NCBI GenBank assembly: GCA_964579395.1
Contig: CAZOFT010000001.1
Coordinates: 186,001 to 250,000 of the forward strand
DNA: 64,000 bases
Direction of reading: 5' to 3'
Source: JACOTV01 sp964579395
GTDB taxonomy: Bacteria > Patescibacteriota > Microgenomatia > UBA1406 > GWC2-37-13
Part shown: piece after piece, positions 58,323-64,000 of the stretch
Layout of the letters: each line of letters starts with the position of its first letter
How positions within the stretch are numbered: the stretch's first letter is position 1
The notes under the pieces: generated by a model
Told to the model about the DNA's origin: nothing
Database searches by the model: none
The model's input: the letters and a program-made list of their open reading frames with translations, nothing else
Position numbers and translations under genes: made by a program

Positions 58323-60809
58323 ATGCGAAAGCACATAACACTTCATTTCTTACTGTATCTTATCTTCAACCTCGCACTTGCGTTTTTTATTCATAGGGAC
58401 ATCATATTTAACACACATAATTTTGGCAGACATTGGGATTGGAGCCTATACGCAAAGCCCGAATTATATGAAAACTATTTCAAGACGTTTTTGTACGCGA
58501 TAAAGCCAAATTATCATGGCTACTACGACATATTAAGCATCAATTTGGCGGAAATCCTCTTTAAGGGGGGGATTTACACTTTCTACAGACTGTTTTTCGG
58601 AATCATTCCATTACCAATGGTGAATAAAGCTGCAGTCTTTGTAGTGCTTCCACTCATATCTTCTATTGGTATTTGGCTATTGGGAAGGTCCATAGTGAAA
58701 ACAAAGGCAACACAGTATCCACGACTGCAACTAAGCATTCTCTTTGTCGCAAACTGTATCTATACCTTTTCATTACTTCTGATTTTCGATCTCCATGGAG
58801 GTGCATTAAACAGGCAAATTAGCAGCGTTGTTTTTCCCTATTTTTGGACATTGCTTTACACCTATTTTTCAACAGAATCTGATGATGACACGCGCTACAT
58901 TCCACTGCTGTCATTGCTTTTTCTATTTTTTGATATATCAAATATATTTTATTTTGCTTCCATATCAGCTGCTGTTATCTTTTTTAAGTCGCAACCTCTA
59001 AAGCGAAAACTCGGTCACTATCTGCTACTTGGTGTTGGTGCGCTGCTCATACATGCCTTCTGGATCCATGCGTTTTTTATCGGAAACCAGCTGACACTGG
59101 GTTCAATACTTCATGGAAGATCGCCAAGCTACGCAACACTTGAACCATACTCAGCAACCTTTGCACAGCTTATCCTCAACATCAAAACCCCACATGATCT
59201 TATTGAAGGCATATATCGTTATACACCCTTTTTATTTATACCGTTTCTTGTCATATTTGGAACCATTCTTTTTGCCATCAGACATGATCGATTGCGACAG
59301 AATGAAATCAAGGTGTTTCGAGTTTTTGCGCTTTGTTATTTTTTCAGCACCATGCTGACATTAGGTACTCACAGCCTCTTTTCTATACATAAACACTTGT
59401 ATCAAACTGGTGTCTTGGCATTTATTGGGGGAGCTCTTCGGTTTGCGCCAAATACTTTGAGTGCGGCAATTGTTCTGCTCTTTTTAGCAAGCAGAGCGTT
59501 TAAGCCGGACACGTATGTCAGTCAACAAAGCATAACGCGCCTGCTGCAAATAAGTGTGGGTTTTCTTATTCTTGCACACCTTTTTAATGGCTCAATAATA
59601 ACACGCATACTTGACACATACCCACCGGTAAATGGGGTAAACAATGAGGTTGGTGCATTATATGACTACCCGGATGAACCAATGCGTACGATACAACAGG
59701 AGCGTCTAATCTATTCCGTGCTGCCCATTCCATCTTGGTATAGCCCAATTTACACCGACAACGTATTTCCCAAAACGTCCCAAGGATCACTTGTCGACAC
59801 ATTCTTTTTGAATAAAAGCATGCTATATACCAACACGACACCTCTCTTTTCATCAGACTACTTTCATGCCGCAATCAATTATCCCAACGATCTCTTTCTA
59901 TCGTTTTCCAATGTCGGAAGAATCATGCACCTCAATGAAACTGTTGCGCCAGGCCTTGAAGAATATTCCTTTTCAAAACAATGGATTACTAATGCAGGAA
60001 TTAATCAATATAGCGCAAATACTCCGTTTTACAACCATCCAGATTTTTATCCCCATGTCTATTCACCGGATACCATTTCCTTTATAGAAGGGCCGCTTGA
60101 ACTTCTGTATACTAAGGTGGGTCGTTCTACAGATCCGCAAAACACCCAGGCTGCAGCGCTTGTTAATCAGATTTCAACAAAAACTCTGCGACTGATCCGC
60201 GACAGTCAGTGGCAGCAGGCAAACCTTGAATATAAACGCAATAACACAACCAGCTACTACATAGTTGCTCATGGTGTATCAACGCCATTTCATGTCATTC
60301 TTGCAAATGCATATCATCCTGGCTGGAAAGCCCATGTCCTTTCAACACAGCCTCATTCGCAATACACCTCTTCAGCTGATTCTATTACGCATACATTTGT
60401 TCCTTTTCCCGGAAACCGGGCTACACAGGCTACTTCTGAGTCAATTGCATCATATCTGCAAGCAGGAATTATGTCTCCTATTCCAAATGGTACGCAACAG
60501 CTTGGCTACGTGTCCAAACAATATCATCAGTCAATTCAAAATGACATGTTGCAATTTGACACACAAAAACCGATAGCAGACATTGGTGATGAGAATCATT
60601 TTAAAGCGAATGGTTTTGCCAATGCATGGATGATTGATCCGAAATCGTTATGCAAAACGGAGACATCTGAATGCAATCAGAAACAGGACATTGTGATATG
60701 GGTTGAGTTCACACCACAAATTGCGTATCGGTATGCACTTCTGACATCATGCATTAGCATACTTATGTTGATTGCGGTCTCATATTATTTATCACGCGCA
60801 AAGTCATGA
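58323..60809 (+). CDS. Large membrane protein, GT-C/YfhO-like topology, 828 aa
   Basis: About twelve membrane helices in the first 430 residues, then a large extracytosolic domain (about 430-790) and a last helix near the C-terminus (LLTSCISILMLIAVSYYL). The first loop has HNFGRHWDWSLYAKPE. The second part has FHVILANAYHPGWKAHV, a phrase typical of YfhO-like and related proteins (Y-x-P-G-W-K). A role in glycan or lipid transfer on the outer face is likely. It overlaps the next gene by 4 bp (ATGA). Confidence 0.65.
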   Translation: MRKHITLHFLLYLIFNLALAFFIHRDIIFNTHNFGRHWDWSLYAKPELYENYFKTFLYAIKPNYHGYYDILSINLAEILFKGGIYTFYRLFFGIIPLPMVNKAAVFVVLPLISSIGIWLLGRSIVKTKATQYPRLQLSILFVANCIYTFSLLLIFDLHGGALNRQISSVVFPYFWTLLYTYFSTESDDDTRYIPLLSLLFLFFDISNIFYFASISAAVIFFKSQPLKRKLGHYLLLGVGALLIHAFWIHAFFIGNQLTLGSILHGRSPSYATLEPYSATFAQLILNIKTPHDLIEGIYRYTPFLFIPFLVIFGTILFAIRHDRLRQNEIKVFRVFALCYFFSTMLTLGTHSLFSIHKHLYQTGVLAFIGGALRFAPNTLSAAIVLLFLASRAFKPDTYVSQQSITRLLQISVGFLILAHLFNGSIITRILDTYPPVNGVNNEVGALYDYPDEPMRTIQQERLIYSVLPIPSWYSPIYTDNVFPKTSQGSLVDTFFLNKSMLYTNTTPLFSSDYFHAAINYPNDLFLSFSNVGRIMHLNETVAPGLEEYSFSKQWITNAGINQYSANTPFYNHPDFYPHVYSPDTISFIEGPLELLYTKVGRSTDPQNTQAAALVNQISTKTLRLIRDSQWQQANLEYKRNNTTSYYIVAHGVSTPFHVILANAYHPGWKAHVLSTQPHSQYTSSADSITHTFVPFPGNRATQATSESIASYLQAGIMSPIPNGTQQLGYVSKQYHQSIQNDMLQFDTQKPIADIGDENHFKANGFANAWMIDPKSLCKTETSECNQKQDIVIWVEFTPQIAYRYALLTSCISILMLIAVSYYLSRAKS

Positions 60810-63064
60810 AGGAACCACTTAGGAAAAAACAATTTTTTATAGCAATCTTGTTTGCTTGTGTTTTTGCCGCACTGCTTGCAGCCAATAACGCAATCCCACT
60901 TCACCAAACAACCGCAACAACACCAGCCACCTATATCGAGACCGTCTTGCCTCCAGCGGAGATCTCAAACAACTATAAAAATGATCCTTATGTTCGCATC
61001 CATCCATCCACCGTTTTGTACCCAGCTATTCGATTCGTCGAGTCGCTCCAACATAGCCCTTTTAGCGACCTGCGTTTTTTACTAGGAAGAAAACGTATTG
61101 CAGAATTGCTTGAATGGGGAGAAACTATTCCGAGCAATTCCATATCGATACATCAGGATCCGCAAAAAACTGCCCAAGAACTCAACAGTAAACGAAGAGC
61201 GGGTTGGAAAACATATCTGACACTTCAAACAACGTGGGAGTCGCTTTTGAGCGACTATATGCATGAGTGTGAGTACGCCACAGATACTCAAAATCAGCAT
61301 TTGGATCAAGCATGGTATTTAGAATCGATTCTTTTTGCAGTTCGCCGTGATGAGCGCCTTCTTCTGGGTCGTATTGAAAATTCTGCTCTGGCGATTACTA
61401 ATCGGCAATACATATATGCTATTTCGCACGCCACATTTTCTTATTGCAAACAGCGGCTGGATTCAATAGGATACGCAACTGACGAGTACAGACAAAATTA
61501 TCTAACTCCTCCAACAACTTCAGGACACCTCACCCCATACATAACCACTCAATCAGTGCCGTATGCAACAAGCATTCGCTTATCTGCAAACAATGCCAAT
61601 CACACCACAAGACTACGAGAAGGAAATAGTGCATGGCAAAGCACTGAGCCGCTTCCGATCAAAAGCGATGATCGCACGATCAATACACGTATCGGTGCCG
61701 AACCTATAACACAGCAAAATGAATGGACAAAAAAAATAAACCATGGCACAGCTATCAATGAAACGTCTGTCACTGTTCCACAAGATATTCGAGCTACACG
61801 ACTCTTAGTCACAATAAGTGATATTCCACCTTCAACAAAAGCAATCCAGATTCGGAAAGACTCCAAGCTGTTTAACCCAGTGCAAAACATGTATTCAAAC
61901 CATACCGAGTTTTTTCCCGCCTACCACCTTCACACATATAAAACACCATACAAAATGGTGTTGTACGAATTACCAAATGAGCGTGTTGATCGTGTGTATG
62001 TGAAATTAATTCAAAGTCCTCCGAATACAGCTGTCGCCAACATTAGCATTACGGCACTGTATCGTCCACCTATTCTTCTTGCAGGAACGATACATCCAAT
62101 CCCACATGAGGGACTTATCACAACAACGCGGAAGTGGTTTTCTCAAAACAGCATGGCACTGATAATTGCAGATTTTCTCATTGTGGTTGTGCTCTGCGCC
62201 ATTTACATTCGTAGCGTTCGACAAGTATTGGCACAGATATGGGGTCACATTTTCAGCAGAAAAAATGTTTTCACCTATGTTGTACCCACAACCATACTGC
62301 TTATTGCTGCAGATGTTACTCTCACTTCCAAAAACATTCCTATCTATAGGTATGTGCTGGTACCATTTGGTATAGCACTGTATGTGCTGAAGCCAAGCGG
62401 CAAAACAATATCCCAACATATTGGGCTTCTCTTTGGACTTTCACTTCTTGGATACCTGGCTAAACTACCTGCAGCCGAGACACTATTTCGCTGGTCATAT
62501 CTGTATATGTGTTTCGCGTTTTTCTTTCATTCGTATAACAATACAAAGTCTGGCTCAAAGTCTCATCTACACGATCCACTTTGGTACAGACAGTATATGG
62601 CTATCGATAGACATATACGCCGTGCATACAACAAAATATTTCATGTACCGGTAAAAAAACCGTCTGACTTTTTACACAATACACTCATCGCATTCTTCGT
62701 CATACTTGCAAGCATCTCTTTAGTTCTGTTGGTGCGCAAGTTAAATTCGATAGCAACAAACTACAATCGCATCCCTTCAATTTCCGCCGTTGAACCACAA
62801 ACAATATATCCCGGCACGGTGGTTGTAATTAAGGGGAAGAGTTTTGGATGGAATACTGATCAAAACTCACGTATTATGTCCGTATACGGTGATATGAATA
62901 TTCTTGACTGGAAAGACACGAGAGTCGTTTTTCAAATACCAGCCGCGATGCGATCAGGAACCATGCAGATCCAAATTGCAAAATATGATGTCTGGTTTAA
63001 TGAAGTAAAATTATTAACGAGTGAACCAGCATCTATCAACGTCACAGCAACAAAACAAAAGTAG
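60806..63064 (+). CDS. Membrane protein with a C-terminal IPT/TIG-like domain, 752 aa
   Basis: One N-terminal signal/anchor helix (FFIAILFACVFAALLAANNAI), a large extracytosolic region (about 35-450), a block of membrane helices (about 455-590), another helix near 635-655, and then a C-terminal domain of about 90 residues with the IPT/TIG pattern (ISAVEPQTIYPGTVVVIKGKSFG, DTRVVFQIPAAMRSGTMQIQI), an immunoglobulin-like fold of surface proteins. The protein is unknown as a whole. It is co-transcribed with the 828-aa membrane protein (4-bp overlap), so the two probably act together at the cell surface. Confidence 0.65.
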   Translation: MKEPLRKKQFFIAILFACVFAALLAANNAIPLHQTTATTPATYIETVLPPAEISNNYKNDPYVRIHPSTVLYPAIRFVESLQHSPFSDLRFLLGRKRIAELLEWGETIPSNSISIHQDPQKTAQELNSKRRAGWKTYLTLQTTWESLLSDYMHECEYATDTQNQHLDQAWYLESILFAVRRDERLLLGRIENSALAITNRQYIYAISHATFSYCKQRLDSIGYATDEYRQNYLTPPTTSGHLTPYITTQSVPYATSIRLSANNANHTTRLREGNSAWQSTEPLPIKSDDRTINTRIGAEPITQQNEWTKKINHGTAINETSVTVPQDIRATRLLVTISDIPPSTKAIQIRKDSKLFNPVQNMYSNHTEFFPAYHLHTYKTPYKMVLYELPNERVDRVYVKLIQSPPNTAVANISITALYRPPILLAGTIHPIPHEGLITTTRKWFSQNSMALIIADFLIVVVLCAIYIRSVRQVLAQIWGHIFSRKNVFTYVVPTTILLIAADVTLTSKNIPIYRYVLVPFGIALYVLKPSGKTISQHIGLLFGLSLLGYLAKLPAAETLFRWSYLYMCFAFFFHSYNNTKSGSKSHLHDPLWYRQYMAIDRHIRRAYNKIFHVPVKKPSDFLHNTLIAFFVILASISLVLLVRKLNSIATNYNRIPSISAVEPQTIYPGTVVVIKGKSFGWNTDQNSRIMSVYGDMNILDWKDTRVVFQIPAAMRSGTMQIQIAKYDVWFNEVKLLTSEPASINVTATKQK

Positions 63065-63128
63065 GGGGCATGGCATGACAATGATGTGACGCGTATCCCG
63101 ACAGAGTTGCCAAATCAAAATGACCGAA

Positions 63129-63134
63129 TAGAAT
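63129..63134 (+). promoter_or_regulatory. -10 box of the last gene
   Basis: TAGAAT, 4 nt before the ATG at 63139. Confidence 0.4.
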
Positions 63135-63138
63135 ACCA

Positions 63139-64000
63139 ATGAAGAAATACCTTCTTATAGCGTCAGTAGTTGTTGCCTTTGCACTGCTATACCGTATATA
63201 CGGCCTCACTACACCCATCCCTCTGTGGGTCGATGAATTTAGCACAGCGAGAAGCGCACGCAACATCTTACAGTACGGGCCAGGCATCTTTCTCTTTCCC
63301 GGAAAACTACTTGTCGAGGGACACAACTATACAACCTATATCGCAGCAGCGGTATCAATGCTTCTACTCGGGGAAACGACATTTGCGCTTCGTCTGCCGT
63401 TTGCAATTCTAGGCGCTCTTGCAATCGGTGCTATCTATCTGTTTATGATGCGCATTACCAACCGACAAGGACCATCACTCGCAACTGCATTGCTGACAGC
63501 CACTTCATATAGTCTCATTACCTGGTCACGACAAGCAAGAGAATACTCACTCATTCAATTGATTATTTTTAGCCTCTTATTTGCAGCAACCTATCTTTAT
63601 TCTTCAAAATCACACATCAGAAAGAGAGCGCTTATTGCATGCATTGCAATTGGAATTGTAGGCTTACTGACACATGTTTTTTTCTATTTGCTCATCATTT
63701 CAATGCTCATATACTACGGGCTCGTCTATCGTATTATGTTTGTGCGATGGCTATTGCAATCTCGATATCATATCGCATATGTTGTTTTCTTGGGAGCAGT
63801 TGGCTCATATGCTGCATACCGGCAAGGAGTGCTTGGTCTTTTTACAAACCAGCTATTTCTTGCAAATAATCTATGGTACTACCACTCCTATCTATGGAGA
63901 GAGTACGGATTATTGACAACACTCGGCATCGGCGGACTCCTGGTAATGGTGCGAAAACGCATTCCTCTTAGCGGCCTTATGACACTACATCTTGTAGTTC
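63139..64000 (+). CDS. Membrane glycosyltransferase, GT39/PMT-like, partial (runs off right edge)
   Basis: At least 287 residues are visible. A first membrane helix is followed by the loop PIPLWVDEFSTARSARNIL, with the W-x-D-E motif of GT-C dolichyl/undecaprenyl-phosphate-dependent transferases (PMT_2 family), then TFALRLPFAILGALAIGAIYLF and further helices, including the SYSLITWSRQAREYS segment usual for this family. The enzyme would add a sugar to a lipid or protein on the outer face. The C-terminus is outside the window. Confidence 0.8.
   Translation, partial: MKKYLLIASVVVAFALLYRIYGLTTPIPLWVDEFSTARSARNILQYGPGIFLFPGKLLVEGHNYTTYIAAAVSMLLLGETTFALRLPFAILGALAIGAIYLFMMRITNRQGPSLATALLTATSYSLITWSRQAREYSLIQLIIFSLLFAATYLYSSKSHIRKRALIACIAIGIVGLLTHVFFYLLIISMLIYYGLVYRIMFVRWLLQSRYHIAYVVFLGAVGSYAAYRQGVLGLFTNQLFLANNLWYYHSYLWREYGLLTTLGIGGLLVMVRKRIPLSGLMTLHLVV

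Overview
The window looks like a chromosomal piece of a Patescibacteria (CPR) bacterium; the lineage cannot be fixed from sequence alone. Pointers are the very compact layout with many 4-bp ATGA overlaps, small ribosomal-protein and division-type housekeeping genes mixed with orphan genes, a stand-alone four-helix-bundle protein, a DUF5671-like protein, a release factor 1 lacking its first domain, and the near absence of Shine-Dalgarno sequences. UGA is an ordinary stop here (several overlapping ATGA junctions), so the UGA-glycine code of Gracilibacteria/SR1 is excluded. No rRNA, tRNA, CRISPR array, insertion sequence or prophage was seen.

Layout. 1-6.1 kb: a partial GNAT acetyltransferase and four unrecognised proteins. 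Each of these four is preceded by the same kind of leader: a -10 box, a leaderless micro-ORF, a GC-rich segment that can pair with the terminator, and a perfect intrinsic terminator that ends only 5-29 nt before the gene's start codon. This looks like a translation-sensing attenuation regulon and is the most interesting thing in the window. 6.1-9.1 kb: an overlapping M20 deacylase / prephenate dehydratase / M20 deacylase operon. 9.1-13.4 kb: an orphan, a SIMPL protein, a GT39-like glycosyltransferase and truB. 13.4-19.8 kb: rpsF-ssb-rpsR, a membrane protein, a barrel-sandwich protein, an S41 protease, an HtrA-like protease and two small membrane proteins. 19.8-21.3 kb: an FMN-binding membrane protein with its ApbE flavin transferase. 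21.4-26.9 kb: a TrpR-like regulator, hisS, a four-helix protein, shortened prfA, an HEXXH orphan, rpmE, rplJ, rplL. 26.9-30.7 kb: a phosphoribosyltransferase-like gene interrupted by an in-frame stop, two tandem paralogous orphans and a YibE/F protein. 30.9-42 kb: gyrB-ppa-gyrA, folD, miaA, an orphan, lepA and pyk. 42-64 kb: a large surface-glycan locus with a flippase, five GT2 glycosyltransferases, nucleotide-sugar genes (epimerases, ketoisomerase-like cupin, DegT aminotransferase), a class III aminotransferase, an ATP-grasp enzyme, a methyltransferase, a [3Fe-4S]-type ferredoxin next to a B12-type radical SAM enzyme, and several large membrane proteins; the last gene runs off the right edge.

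Genes that appear to work together: FMN-binding protein plus ApbE (covalent flavinylation outside the membrane); S6/SSB/S18 and L31/L10/L12 (translation); gyrase subunits with pyrophosphatase; and the 42-58 kb string (synthesis, modification and export of an amino-sugar-containing glycan). About two dozen genes have a TANNNT-type -10 box 4-9 nt before the ATG, implying leaderless mRNAs as the usual mode of expression.
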